Below are positions 33,011 to 46,800 of a stretch of DNA of 64,000 nucleotides, one piece after another. A model generated the notes under the pieces. It was given only the letters and a program-made list of their open reading frames with translations. It did no database searches and was not told where the DNA came from. The first letter of the stretch is position 1. The number at the start of each line of letters is the position of its first letter. Location of the stretch: positions 1 through 64,000 of the forward strand of contig JAEPQZ010000022.1 of assembly GCA_016758905.1 (NCBI GenBank), written 5' to 3'. This DNA is from Umbelopsis isabellina (Eukaryota; Mucoromycota; Umbelopsidomycetes; Umbelopsidales; Umbelopsidaceae). The translations under genes were made by a program, and so were the position numbers.

Positions 33011-34864
33011 TTAAAAGATGAGATGTGGTCTCTCTCTGGCAATCTGCAGAATAGCTTGGCCGAAAAGGCCGTTCGCCCAACTGAACCAAGGTCTTGTGTA
33101 ATGAGAAGCTCCAGAATGGAAAACATCGAAAGATTCATGAATCAAGCCAGTCTTATCAGTGTTGTTTAGGATAATGTTCAAAGCATCAGTAATTTCTGCG
33201 TCACTTGAGGAAGTAATGATCCTGACAATTTGTGACATGGGCCAAGCATAGCTATATCCAACATGGGGACCACCAATGCCAGAGCCGCGAGTACCGTCGA
33301 AGAACCAGGGATTGCTCTTGGAAAGCACGAAGTTGCGAGTATTTTGATAAAGAGTGTCATTTTGGTCAATGAAGCCAAGGTAGCTAAGCGAGAGCAAAGA
33401 AGGCACATTTGCGTCATCCATGAGAAGTGTTGAGCCAAATCCATCAACCTCATCTGTTATTTTCTCATTAGCCGATAGTTAAAAGCAGGTTGACTGTATA
33501 CAAAGAAACTTACAAGCAAATATTTTTCCGTATTTTGGATGGTCGACGATAGCATTATCATAGATAGCATTTTTGATGGTAACAGAGAGGGAAGCAGCTG
33601 TTGCAGCGGTAGCAGCATTTGATTTAGTAGCATTCAAGATCTCAGAAAGATGCATGAGCTCAACAGAAAGCATAGCGTTTCCAGGGACGAAATGAGGGAA
33701 GGTAGTAGCATCATCAGAGGGTCGGAACATAGATCTCACCATTCCAGTGTTGGCAGTTGGGTTGCCCCAACCATAACTAAACTGAGTCTCGGTAGGTCTT
33801 TCATTACTTTGCAAGAAGGTGTATTTGGGCTTAGTTGGGTAGTCAGAGCCGTTGAAGGTAGGCTGTTGTTGATCGTGAACAACTTTCAGGACATTCTTAA
33901 CAGCTTTGTTCCAACCCTTATCCTTTACGAAACTGCCATCACCAGTAGCGTTCCAGTATTGATAGGATAGTCTCAAGAAATGAGCCAACGAATCAATCTC
34001 GTATTTCTCTTCCCAGACTTCAAAAGGAATCTTTTTGACGGTATCGGTACCATTACCAGTATTGGCAGCAAGTTGCTTTGCTTTGGTTTTATCCAATGTC
34101 GTATCAGCAGCCTTTGCATCTTCATTGACGGCATTGGTGTCAGGAATCTTAAATGCTCCGGCATAAGTATCGATATTCAAGTAGTCGGCTTGAGCATACA
34201 AGACACCCAACATCAGTCTTTGTAGCTTAGGGTCTTGTTTGATATAAGGTAAATATGTTGTCATCTGAGACGTGGAATCACGGATCCACATAGCAGGGAT
34301 ATCGCCAGTGATGATGTACGCCTCCGGGCGGCAAGTGCTTTTGGCATCAACACACTCATTAGTCTTGTTGACAGTAGTATCTACAAGCAAGATTTAGTTA
34401 TTTCGTTCTAAAGAAAGTGATAGTTGTTTCAGAAGGCTTACCCAGAGTGTTAGGGTAAGCATTGGAAAAAAGTCGAGCCAAATCAGGGTTCTTCATCTAT
34501 CACCACAAGTTTGATATCAGTATTTTCATCATACACAAGTAGGGATAATTCAGTCAATCATGCTTACCTTCTTGACAACGTCGTCGATAGCATCATTGAT
34601 GACATTGCTGGTAAATGTTCGGCATTTGGTGGGAGGTCTTTGCTGAGGAAGTTTAAGAGGACCCTTGCTGGCAGGACCATGAAACTTGGCAGCATATTCA
34701 GCGTAATCTTGACATTCTGTCTTTTTGGTAGAGTGAGTGGAGTGGGTACTTTTGGCTGAATGAGTGGTAGTGCTGGTGGTCTTTGCCTTGCTGGTGGTCT
34801 CTTTGGCGGCCGAGCAAGCTGCCAAAGCAGCAATCAAAATGACTTGGAAAAAGCTCTGCTTCAT
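33011..34864 (-). CDS. Secreted GH125 exo-alpha-1,6-mannosidase
   Basis: Four exons: 34864-34568, 34496-34442, 34380-33514, 33453-33011; phases close to 553 residues. A signal peptide (MKQSFFQVILIAALAACSAA) is followed by a Ser/Thr/Lys-rich linker (~21-50) that is probably O-glycosylated. The catalytic domain has GDIPAMWIRDSTSQM (~144-157), MFRPSDDATTFPHFVPGNAM (Asp340/Asp341) and LIHESFDV (Glu513), matching the acid and base of GH125. The family removes alpha-1,6-linked mannose without a metal. GH125 acts on fungal mannoproteins and N-glycan outer chains, so it may recycle the fungus's own or other fungal mannan. It is convergent with the GH2 gene, 249 bases away. Confidence 0.9.
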
Positions 34865-36342
34865 TTTGCTAGATTCTTTCCATTCAGGTTTGTATCTACT
34901 TATATTAATACGATGCTAGTTGAACTTAGATTTGAGTTGCGGAATTGTCTGCAGATAATCTGCCCCATGCGGCAACTAATGTTAAGTTTTCAGCAGGGAA
35001 ATGTGTGCAACCTTGTTCAAGTTACACATACTGAATTACAAAAATTACCTAATTAGAGCATCATAACTTGGTATCCGAGGAAGAAATCAGCTTTGCAATT
35101 TGTACAGATTACTTCTTCTGCTCGTTTTATACTTGAATTTGTGGATGAACCAATAACTCAGAATGTCAGGTTAATCCTTGAAAATCACGACTACTAAGGG
35201 AAATGTCATCGGCATGCATATCATTAAAGGAGACGGCAAGTGTGATCTATGTAGAGTTCAGAAGCTCAGAGCAGTCGGAGAGTAGTACAAGAGCAATGGA
35301 TATAAATGTTTTCCGACATTATTCCCATACCGCTCCAATTTCCAGTCACTGCAGAAAGCTAGCTTTCCATTATAAGTTACAATCACTGTACCTGAAAATC
35401 CCATCACCAGAAAGCGGGGTGTGCATAGTCTCGTACAGGAACAATATACTTGTTTCCATCTTCATTTTTGGATTTTTGCATCAGCTCACTACATTATGCA
35501 TGATCGTTCGGTAGAAACCGCCAATAACAAATATCATGAGCTTAGTATTACAAATATTTTCTCAAAGGCAGCCCTGCCAATTCACCGTATAGTCTCTTTC
35601 AACCCAGAAATATCATAATTATGTAATTTTCCGTGATGACAATGGGTACAATCAAGAGTTCTTCCGGTTTTTGTCGTACATACCCCGCAGTGGCCGGCGA
35701 ACTGCTCATAATTTTCGGGCGTGAATGATGTAACCAAAATGGGATAGGTAGATCATCGCAAAGCGTACAAGGACGATTGTCAAACTTTAAGGCATGAACT
35801 TAAAATAAAATCAAGTATTGAGGAAGGCATTAAAATCTTGGTTAAGTGCATAGACCATCTGTGTCGGTGAACGATCGTTTTGCAAACCAGGGTGTTCCAA
35901 TAGTATTAGTGGTTAAGCTTAACCTAATCATTGTTGAAACTTAGCTGCAGGTGCTTCGCACTTCCGTAATTTGTATATTGATATCCGGTGAACTTGTACT
36001 GTTTTCCCGTTGCACCATGAATTTAATGCAAACTTTACATTTTTATCTTCCTCGGATCGGATGACTCGAGCTCCATCACCATAAATGACTTCCTTGTAAA
36101 GTTGTAGCTATGGTTTGGTGCAATCTATGCAATGCAATAAATCAGGAGTATGCTACCAGAATTCCAATCGCTATTGCTCTTCGTTGATGAAGTATACTGA
36201 ATGTGCTATTGTGGATCTTGCTGAAAATTTCTTGAATATGCCTCACTGTTGTTATACTTATGATCTTGCAAATATAATGTATAATTTAAGATAGGACATG
36301 AGCCATAATTTATTTGCAAAATAGTTTTCTTATCAAAGATTA
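34865..36342. other. Intergenic region
   Basis: 1.48 kb between the GH125 start and the flavin-reductase stop. One CCCCGC word (about 35684) fits the Mig1/CreA consensus. No gene or repeat supported. Confidence 0.5.
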
Positions 36343-37098
36343 TTAAATGAAAGTCATGCTACCAAGTGCTGCAATTGCAAGCAAGTTAGATTCAGCAGAC
36401 TTTGAGGAGACGTCTGGCGAACGCAAACTAGATTGCCGCTTTACTGTACGATACATCTCTTCATCTATTGTAGCAAGTTTAGAATCCTCTGATCGAGAAC
36501 TTAGCCCATAAAAGTGCTGAAAACTCATTATCAAAGGTTTCCATTTATCAGGGTCTATTTTGTTTATCTGTCCTGCCAGTTGAACGCTTTGTTTAGCGTG
36601 AACCTGGATAATTTTGACTTCAATAGCGGATGCAGTTCTTTGCTCCTCTGCTAGGTCACCTTTCAGATCATGACTAGTCACAAGTACGGCCTCCATCTGT
36701 ATGGGACATTCTAATATTCTAGGCGGTCGTATCATACAAGACTCTACCGGATGCAATCCCGATTTCTTGAATTTGTCTTTGACAAAAGTGTATCCCATGA
36801 CAGCTTTCCGAGGTGCAATGTCTTCTACACCTGTCGTTTTAGCCAGTAAGTTGACATAGCTGACCATATCCTCAGTAGGTAAATTCAGCACACACTGTCC
36901 AGTTCTGATTAAATTAGACCATGTTTGTGCATTTTTTCCTAGCCCTAGAATACATCGATCATGTAGCCACCAGGCTGAGGACATAGGGGCCAAGTTGTAC
37001 GTTCCATCTTCATTCTCTGTACTTATAATTACAACTGGTGTCCCAAAGTAAAGAATAGCAGGATCGATGGTCTGGTGAAAATCAGGTTTTGAAGGCAT
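36343..37098 (-). CDS. Flavin reductase-like (FMN-binding split barrel) protein
   Basis: 251 residues, one exon. The N-terminal ~190 residues match the flavin reductase-like domain: TPVVIISTENEDGTYNLAPM, SSAWWLHDRCILGLG and TGQCVLNLPTEDMVSYVNLL. The last ~50 residues are low-complexity (SSLRSPDVSSKSAESN). Such proteins bind FMN and either reduce it for a partner oxygenase or act as independent oxidoreductases. No partner monooxygenase is adjacent, so the physiological role is unknown; membership of the carbohydrate cluster may be coincidental. TATAAAATA at 37139-37147 lies about 41 bases before the start. Confidence 0.85.
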   Translation of the reverse strand: MPSKPDFHQTIDPAILYFGTPVVIISTENEDGTYNLAPMSSAWWLHDRCILGLGKNAQTWSNLIRTGQCVLNLPTEDMVSYVNLLAKTTGVEDIAPRKAVMGYTFVKDKFKKSGLHPVESCMIRPPRILECPIQMEAVLVTSHDLKGDLAEEQRTASAIEVKIIQVHAKQSVQLAGQINKIDPDKWKPLIMSFQHFYGLSSRSEDSKLATIDEEMYRTVKRQSSLRSPDVSSKSAESNLLAIAALGSMTFI

Positions 37099-37715
37099 TG
37101 TTACCGTTTGTTATTTCATATTGTCGTTGCTTGCTATTTATTTTATATTGCTTAAAATTGGCAGCAATTTCCAGTTTTATATTCTTGGTGGCGCAACATT
37201 GACAGCAATCTGACAATGATAGGCAACAAAATTTTTGTTCAGGGGCCATTAGGTGTCATATATATGGTTCTGATAAATCTATTCAGCCCAGGCAACTGGA
37301 GCCAAATTTTGTCCAGTTTAACGGCGTTGGCAGAAATAAGATTCATGACATGTCAATTAGCATCTCATTGTCATAAACTGTTTGAGGCATGTGTAGGCCG
37401 AGAAAGAGAGTAAGTGCAACAAATACATTAGGATCCAAACAAAAAACCTAAAGTATACATTTTGTGAGGCTAAAATCCAGACCAAGAAAATCGTTCTATC
37501 ATAGTTAAAGCAACCGGCTGCAATTATATCCACAAATTTCAACATTCAAAGGCATGTAATGATAATGGTTTAAAAGAATTTGAACATTTATAAAGGCAGG
37601 TAATGCATATATAGTTGAAAATAGGTATACATATTGATCTTCAGATTCTTACATTTACATTTACATACTCATACATTTCATTTACTGAGAACTAATTTAC
37701 AGATTGCTTGGTATT
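37099..37715. other. Intergenic region
   Basis: 617 bases between the flavin-reductase start and the sugar-transporter stop. Apart from the TATA box of the reductase (37139-37147) and short ATTTACATTTACAT-type repeats near 37650 I see nothing. Confidence 0.5.
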
Positions 37716-39326
37716 TTAAGCCTTGTCCTCAGGTGAATCAGAGGGCTTCTCCTCATGGGTTTGATCAGAGTGTTGGACAGAGGGAACGTAGCCTGGAGAT
37801 CTCCATGCTTTGGAAACCTGGTCATACAACTCGTCTACTTGTTCCAAAGTCATGTTCTTGGTTTCATAGATTAAGAAGTAGGTAAATCCAGCGCAGAGGA
37901 AACAAGCAGAACCCCAGATGAAAAATACTTTGACGCCAAGGTTAGCATTTCCTGGACCACTGTCAACGATGTAGGGTGTAGCAAAAGCAATAGCCCAGTT
38001 CATCAACCAGTTGGAGGCAGTTGTAATGGAAAGTCCCTTGGATCGTACTTTGAGTGGGAAAATTTCACCGGTGACAACCCAAGCTACAGGGCCCCAAGAA
38101 GCGGCAAAAAAGAAGATGTAAATGCATACGAATGCAATCAAAGCTTGACTAGCGGCCTCAGTATGAGAAGCAACTCCAACAGCAGAAATAATGAATTGGC
38201 AGATACACATGCCAACGGCACCGAAAAGCAAAAGAGGACGGCGACCCCATTTTTCGACGAGATATAAACCAGGGAAAGTTGATACGACATTGACCAAGTT
38301 GGTAATGAGTTGAATAAGGAATGGTTGCGAGAATCCGGACTGCTTGAAGAAAGTGGTTCCGTAATAGAAAATGAAGTTGATACCAGCAAGTTGCTGAAGC
38401 ATCTGAAGCAAGCATCCAGTGATAAGTCGCTTTCTGAGATGGCCATCGTTGGAGAAAAGATCGGCATATGAGGCTTTTCCAAGAGACATTTCGTATTCGT
38501 GGCTGGCCCGGATTTCCTCTAATTCTTGTTTGACTTGAGGGTGGTCTGCAGGCAACTTTCTCAACCGGCTCAATGAAAGGGCAGCAGCTTCCATATTTCC
38601 CCTTTTGATGAGATAACGTGGAGTTTCGGGCAAAATCAGCATACCAATGGTGATGATGAGACCCCAAGCGAATTGGACGCCGATAGGAATACGATAAGCA
38701 CCGCTGTCATCGCGATATTGGGTAGAGTTGTTGACAATAGATGCAATCAGAAGACCAATGGTGATAGCGAGCTGATAGCAAGCAACGACCGTACCACGAA
38801 TCCATTTGGGGAGAGTTTCAGATTGATAGCAAGGCACCAAGGAACTCAGGATACCAACACCAAGACCAGCGAAAAATCGTCCAGCAACGAACAATGGAAT
38901 ACTGCTTGATGCCATCTGAAGGATAATCCCAAAATTGAAAACAATGAAGGTAGCAAAGATGAGACCATATCTGCGGCCCAAGATGTCACCGATGGGACCA
39001 GCCATGAGCGCACCAAAGAAAGTTCCAGCAGATAAGATGGACACAACCAGGGAAGAAGTTGAACTGCTGATAGCCAATTCACCTGTAGAAGAGTCCATGG
39101 CTCCATATTGGTTTACAAATTCCTTCATAGCAAGAATACCAGAGATGGTTCCTGTGTCATAACCGTATAGCACACCACCGAAAGCAACAAACGCACTATA
39201 AAAGGAATTGACAATGTCAGCTCTTGTGTAATAAGTCTGCCGAAATAGGTTGTCGAATGCTTACCCCATAAGAATGGCAGGAACTGAAGAACCTGCTTCA
39301 TTTTCCGGCTTCTTTAATCCGAGCAT
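37716..39326 (-). CDS. MFS hexose transporter
   Basis: Two exons, 39326-39265 and 39195-37716, 513 residues. The first exon gives MLGLKKPENEAGSSVPAILM and joins to GAFVAFGGVLYGYDTGTIS, the first membrane span. Sugar-porter motifs: GDILGRRYGLI, GRFFAGLGVGILS, PETPRYLIKRG, QQLAGINFIFYYGT, EKWGRRPLLLFG and YETKNMTLEQVDELY. The QQLAGINFIFYYG helix and short tails fit high-affinity glucose/hexose carriers rather than the lactose-type permease earlier in the window. It could take up the mannose or galactose freed by the secreted glycosidases. TATAAATA at 39391-39398 (minus) lies about 65 bases upstream. Confidence 0.92.
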
Positions 39327-40811
39327 TTTGGTGAAGACGTAAAAATGCAGATAAGTTTTAGATACTGTAGTAGTTGATCAAATAGCCAAGTATTTATACT
39401 TGCAGGCACAACTCCTCACCCCTCAAGTTTCCGCGGGTGCCCGCATCTCCAGTCTCCGCATGAACTTCCCTCCGTTACCAAATAAGGACATTAGTTCATC
39501 AAAATTCAAGTCAGCGTGCGGGGGCGTATGAAATCTTTTGAAGACTGATGGGATGGGGTTTGCCGCAACCAATAATCGTTGCTTGGGCAAAGGCGGAATA
39601 TCATTTTCAGCGATTTCCCACACCATTCCCAGAAACGTCAGAATAGCCAGCTTTAGCCAGCCCGGGAGTGCATCGCACTCAACACGGCTCTTCGCTGATT
39701 ATAGTAGCAAGGCTTTACACAAACAGACATTGCTATACAACGCCTTCTTATCGAAATTATCGGTTAGAATGCTCGGTTTATCTATGGAATTACTCAATCT
39801 TTTCGTTTCATCGAGCAATTCTGTTTTTTGAATTGGTCTGACGATGTAAATACCTACCTCATATGAGGAAATGGTCTCCGCCTAATATTAGCTTCATTTC
39901 TCCAATTATAACCATTCTATCATCTACGTACTTTCTTCTAACTCAACTAAATATTAAATATTAGTATTCTGTTATCATACTCCTCCATTTGCCATTTTTG
40001 GACATCCCCATGCAGTTGAAGGCATCATGCGTCTTAATTCGTGTGAGGAAATATCTCTTTTTTCCACTGTTGGTTGGTTGGGGTAATTCTTTACTTCCGA
40101 GATATAGAGTATGATTCACATCTATACATCACGATTTTTACAACAGATAAAGTTTGAGATGGGCACAATTTCCTCTAAGGGCTTTATACCGAATAGCGAG
40201 ACGTAAGTGCGTGATACAACGACAATCAAACATATATGTAATTCATGATGGCAGGTTTCACCAGACCTATCAAATCTATTTTGATGCCTCGAGTGAGTTA
40301 CTTTATGTGCAATGCGATACTAAAGCCCAGGATGTTTTCAGAGAAGACAGTGTTCATTTGAACTATAGCGGGGCAGCGCGGTGTTCATTTTGGCTGCATC
40401 TCTGGTGAATAAACCTAAAGCTCAGCCTGACGCGCCAGGGTAAATCTGAGTTGCAATATATGATCATTCGTTTTCGGCATTATTGTTTATTGTCTTGGCT
40501 GGATGGCTTCTCATCTGCGGACGTACCGACAAAAGCCACTGTATCATTCCAGCATTTTCTGTGCGCCTCTGTAACGATTATTCCCAGAGTTTTTTTTACA
40601 CAAACAGAGGATTCTTACTACTACAGTATGAAATAACGAAGTTATATTTCTTCTTGTGTCAATGAATAATAACAAGTTTGTACGAAAAAATCGATGTTAT
40701 CAACATATATATCTCAGAACATCTTTGCAAAACATTTATTGAAGTATTGTACAGTTGCATGGCTGTTAAATTACATTTCCAGCTTTTTTTTTTGGGGGGG
40801 GGCTGGTATGG
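39327..40811. other. Intergenic region
   Basis: 1.48 kb between the hexose transporter start and the BEACH gene stop. It holds the transporter promoter. No further gene supported; a 204-base frame at 39423-39626 has no recognisable motif. Confidence 0.5.
39391..39398 (-). promoter_or_regulatory. TATA box of the hexose transporter
   Basis: TATAAATA on the minus strand, 65 bases before the ATG at 39326. Further upstream, GCGGGG at 39518-39523 fits the Mig1/CreA consensus. Confidence 0.6.
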
Positions 40812-43800
40812 CTAATTCGTATATGATAAAGTAATTCTCAACTTCTCTGTACAGACATTGCAATATTTGAATGATTTGTCTATTGACGGTAGGTTCAAGG
40901 TATTGACGCACGAGCTACAAAAGACGCCTCCACAAGTACGACAATGAACTCTTCGTTCTACAATGCATTCAACATACTTAGTTACTTGCAATATTATAGA
41001 ACCACCGTAGATTGCTATAACTCACCTAACACCGAGAAGCTCTTTGAGCAATATAAACACTCCTTTGATCTATCCTCGCGAGCATAGTGAAAGTTTGTAT
41101 CACAATCAGGTAATACGAAGCTGTGAACTTTGCCCTCTGCATCGCCTGCTAATAGTACTCGTCTAATAAATTGTTAGTTTGCTGGACGCATCATCGATAA
41201 GGGAATCACGTTTCACACAAAACTTACTTTGCTATTTGCAGTGAAGTGACATCGGCGTACGAATAGACAGAGTTAACTCTATCTTCTAGTTGTATAGTGT
41301 GTATTTGATTGAGCACCCAATTCTGCTCTTTGCTTTTATCCTTGCTGGTGACTGACTTGTGCCAGAACTTCAATTTTCCCTTTGTGTGTCCCGTAACAAT
41401 CAGATCTTTGGAAAACCAAGAGTTGTTGGGTCCCTGATGCAATGTATCAGTACCAAAACGTCAATGACCAGCTACAATTATATAACGCTTACTTCGTAGA
41501 ATTTGGCTGACAAAATAGGATCACCATGAACATTAATAGATAAAAGTGCGTCCCCATTGACAGACCATATGCGTAAATGAACCGGGCAAATGCTTATGAT
41601 ATCACCCTATAGAAATTTGTTATGTATCCGTCCCTGCGCTATTGACACATATCTTTGGCACTTACTGTCGTATCATTGACCGATATCTGAGAGATCCCGC
41701 CATCATGGCCGGTGACTGTTCGCACATAGCGCAATCTATTCAAATCCCAGAATATCAAAGTTCCATCCTACACGATTCTCAGTACTTTGATTTTTTGCTG
41801 CGTGTGCGAATCCAAACCTTTTCACTTACCAGTGAACCACTTAATATAAGGCTGAACGGTCGAGAAGCTGTGAGCGCCGTAATAGTGCCATTATGCCCTC
41901 TTAGACACTCCTTGAGGTTAAAATCGATCATCTTTTCATATTTGATGCTCCACACACAAACAACCTAAAAACATACATTTCATATTAGAGGAATACGTAA
42001 CCTTATGCTGAGCTTCATTCTCAATAAGCTTACATTATCAGCTCCTCCCGTTATCAAAGTACGTCGATCCGCAAAGTGCGCTACCGTTAATTCGTCAACG
42101 TGCATGTTTTCAAAAATATTGAGCAACTGTATATTTTGATTAGAAGAGCCGTACAATACAGATCATTTTCAATAGATGAACTATCACCTTCTTGCTCTCC
42201 GCTGAGAATAAGCGAATAGACTTATCGGAGTAACCCCATTCCAAAAAGCGTAAACCATCAGGGAGCATGAATGCTTGTTCTTTGGTGGCGGCTGTTACTC
42301 TGTCGTCGAAAAGACTGACGTTTGCAATGGCCCCGTCCACATCTAAGATATCGTCAGTCGCCACCTCTATTGTCTCAATTAAGCAATATAAATATTCACC
42401 TTGCATGGGATATGCAGATTGTATCAACTTATCCACATTGGTATAGAAACGGTATTTTCCGCTTAATGACTCAGCATCGGAAAGTACCTGTCGGCGAGGA
42501 TGTGAGCGTTTGAACAATTGTCGAGGAGTTTGTCCGAAGTTATGAATAATCCCGATAGTGGCCGTCTTCTCTACCACATCCGTTATTGCGTCTAAATCAA
42601 CAGCATTTTCGTATGACAAATGATGAAATACATTCATTGATTCGATAGCCGCCGGGCCCTGTTGCTTGCATCCAAATATAAGGTCGATCCAATGATGCAG
42701 GTTATTGCTCACATAATCACTTTCTAAAGCTTCTCGATGCTTATGTATGAAGATCTTAGGGTCTCCATGCGCCCAAGGTGGTAGATTTACTGAATCAATG
42801 GCTTCTCCCGTTCCTTGCTTCGTACCAAAGTTGAACCTATTGACGTTTTCCAAGAATTCAGGGAGGTAGAAAAACTCTGGTATGAGTTCTCGTACATCAC
42901 TCATGTTTTTCATTGATGCAGAGTCCCACGCTTTGCCAATAGAATCGAAAAGCCTATCAGCATGATCAAAAGTACCACCTTGAAGTTTCAGATACTGTTG
43001 CGTAAATGGCTCCAATCTAATGAGGAAGGAGCAAACAATCATAGCCGATGAATAGTGTGTACCATAATGGAAGGCTGGAGCTGGGTCATCGGTTTCACCC
43101 CATTGCTTGTATCTGTCAGCAAATTCATGCTCTCGTTCCGGTGTCTGTGCGCCCATAGGTTTGCTCAAGTCACGGAAAGTTTCTGGGTTTTCCAGATCAA
43201 GTTCCTCGCTTTCGTAATCTGCTAATATCCAAGGGAATACAGGATATTGAGTGAGATCATTATATGATCTGCCTGCAATGGTATTCAAGTCCATTAGATA
43301 CTGGAAATTACTAATCTGTCCTTTCGACCATCTCTGAGTCAACTCTGAGAAAGAAGAGGATCCAAAGATATTTGTTAATCGGAATGGGTTTGCACTTTCT
43401 GAAAGTCGCTCTGTTTCATTGCCTCCAACAATATAATCGAGTGACTTTGCAGTTGGAGATATTCTAGAAAGAAGCTTGCTATAAAGATTGTCTCTTTCAG
43501 AAGCGTCCATAGCCGTAATCAAAGCATTTTGTCCATCGGCAAAGAAAACCTCCAGTGCAACATCTCTGAACAAGAACTTGCGCTTAAAGATCTCCTTCAA
43601 ATCATCAATTGGCCACTTTCTACAATTATGAAGATCTCCAGACGATGTTACATTTGGCGCAGTGTCAAGGCCGGCATTTTGAGCAAGTAGCAGCAAATAC
43701 TGGTCTCGCTCTTCTTTTGGTGCATCCCAGATCTCAACTACTTCACCGTCTGAGCGCTGGAAGAAATTGTCGATCAAATACAAGTTGTTCTTACAGAGAA

Positions 43801-46800
43801 GTAACAAGCCCTCACAAGCATCCAATCCGGATATTTGGCTAACATTAAACACATCTAGGACCATATCCCTAACATCAAGTAGGCGCAAAACTTTACGGTT
43901 CTTGTCTTCCTCATACGAAGGCTCGTCTTCTTCGTCTTTCACAGTGCTCGAATCGTGCTCATCTGGTGCCTCATTATGAGAACTTTCCGTAGTTGATGCA
44001 TTATCGAGGTTGACTTCGGTGACTTTCTCGGATAAAGTGTCTTGAGATATTGCTCTTTTCATAACAGATACGTCTTCAGATTTCACAGCTGTGTCTTCAG
44101 ATTCTGCATATCATTGTCAGTGGATGCTAATAGGCTTAACTGAAAGAAAACTTCATACTACTTACCAGTCAAGTCCAAAAGACTTGTTTCCTATAGGATT
44201 GCCGATGCGATTAGTAAGTGGAGACGATTAATCGTGTACAATGAAACTGCATATACCTCTGTAGCATCTAAAATTTCAGCAGCACTCTGTTGCTTTGGTA
44301 AATAGGGGTAAACGTGCAGATTACGATTTGGTTGCATCTTTTGTCGCATACGACAGCGACTTTCAGTCAAATCTAATTGCCATTTAGTATCTGTATCCCC
44401 AAGACCCTTGCCCCAGATAGCACGTTCCCCAAATAGCGTCCCTGACGTTTTAGCCCATTCACTACGAACAAAGTTTTCATGTCCATCGTTGTCTTGTAGG
44501 GCCTTTGTCAACTTGTTAAATTCTACAGCCTGAAACAAATGTCAGTTGAAAAAAGGTTGCTGGGAGTCTGGAGGGTACAAACCTTTATGCCCTGCAGCCA
44601 ATTGTTGGTCTTAACCTTGTACTTGACAAAGCAATCTGTTTCGCTGGCCGCACGCCGTTGAAGTTTCTTTAGCTTATTAATTCTTTGCGATAATAAGGTC
44701 TTGAGAGCTTCACCGCTGTTCTTATTCTCCAAGGCTACAATATCCTCCCAAATGCGCGTTATATGACCTTGGAAAAACAATGTCAACTCTCTCTTCCGAG
44801 TGTCCATCCAAAGTAGAAACGAATCGGTATCCTAGGAAATATGATTATTAATGATATGGTCAGCCAGGCTTCTCATCAACAAGATCATACATACCATCTC
44901 AAGCAATCCATTGAAGCCGTTGATAAGGTCCTGGCTCTCTTCATATACGAAATAGTAAAGCGGTCAGCAGATGTCAATTACTTGTAATTTTGATTATGCA
45001 GTAGTCTCTTACCAACACCGGGAACAGAAGTTCGTAACATCTTGGTGACTTCATCTGACTTTTGGAGCATCAATAACTTCCATAGCTAAAATATAAGTTG
45101 CTTGTTAGCAGTTATTCAGCAGAGGCTATTGTACACTTAGAATACTCACATTCATAGTTGTTGCTTGTACAGTAGGATCACGAATTTGCATAAAGATGTA
45201 CAAGTGATAGCAAAAGCATCTTAGGAAATCCATGTCGGTATTTGAAGCATTGAACAAAATCTTTTGGTGATGTATACAGTGATTCATAAAATCAACTATC
45301 TGTACTGGTGAAGCTTTGCCAGAGTCCAAATCAGATATTCTTAGTAGAATCATTCTGTTGAAGGCTTTAAATAGTGCGAGTACGGCTGTTTTGTTAACTT
45401 TGCCTTCAGCCTCAGATTGGTATATTTCAAGTATGGTCGCTAGCAAATCATAGGTTTGCTCCATTCCATTGGTGAACCAGCCTAAAACCGACAATAATTC
45501 AGTTAGACATGAATATGAAGGGCAACTCACGAGACATAACATACCTTGGACCACATTGTCCACCAGAAATTGGGCGTACTTTGCGATGTTGGCCATTACT
45601 ACCTGACGCAGCAACACGGAAGGGTCCAATTGAACCGAAGTTTTTAACGTCAAATTCAGGTGAGTTAAAAGATAAGTGTTGAATTTTATCTGTCCTGCTT
45701 CAGTACTTGGAGGTGCAACCTAGATGTTGTATGGCTTAGTAGATAATCTGTAAGCAAATAGTGCATATATACGACTTACCTTTGGGTATAAGTCAAAAAT
45801 AGCTTCACTGCGGCCAGTTTCAGTAATTATTGAGGCAGTCATGATAGTTGTCAAGAGTTCCACTAATCTATCTGATGCAGCGGTATCAATCTTCTGCTTA
45901 GGCTTCCTCGAGGTTGACGCACTACGGCTAAGACGAATGGATGTGCTCCTAAAACCAAATTAGATCTTGCTTTCATTCTCTACGATGTTTCATACCCTTA
46001 CCTCGCTCTGGTTAACATCGACTGAGAACGTTTGACAGCGTGTGGTGATGTCTTTGTTACCAGTGTCGACAATCCGCCTCTCTTCAGCACGCTTGCTTTT
46101 GAAGTCTGAGTTGCTTCCGACTGATATCGGTCGAATTCCGCAGAATCAAAACCCATCCCCATAGGTGAATCTATAGGTTCTGGGCTGATCATCATATCTT
46201 GAGATTCCAAGCGTTCTAGCTCTGCCTCTGCGCTTGTGCTTTCTTCACCGCAAATAGCCGAAAATAATGGCTTTGCAATCATCTCTACAACATCCGAACG
46301 ACAGCAAATATATTGCATGACGTTACTCATACTGTGAAGATCGCAAAGGAACCGGATGATCCGAGATAGATATTCAGTAATCTCTCGACTTTTTTGATCT
46401 ATTGGACAATTAGTAAGGTGTATATGCAATTGATTTAGCAGATGGTATTTCTGTTTACCTGAGATGGGAAAACGTAATTGCCGCCTTGTAGCATAGTCGA
46501 TGATAGAGAGTTCCACCATGAGGGCATCTGGTATAGGAGCTTGGCGAGATGCGCTCTGAGAGTGCAAATTCATGACTCTTGAGAGATCCGCTACAGGTTC
46601 AAGAGGCATCTCTGCAACATCAATGCCAAAGAGAGTTGCCAGTAGGGTTTCGTGGACTTGGAGTACATTCCAGTGATAGCGTAACAACTTCTGCATAATT
46701 AAGAAACCATCTGAAGAAGCGCGAAACTTCAACAGATAGTTCTGACCTTGCGTTGCTAAAAGGCGAGAGAGTATACGCAGGCCAAGTACAACGACATAGG

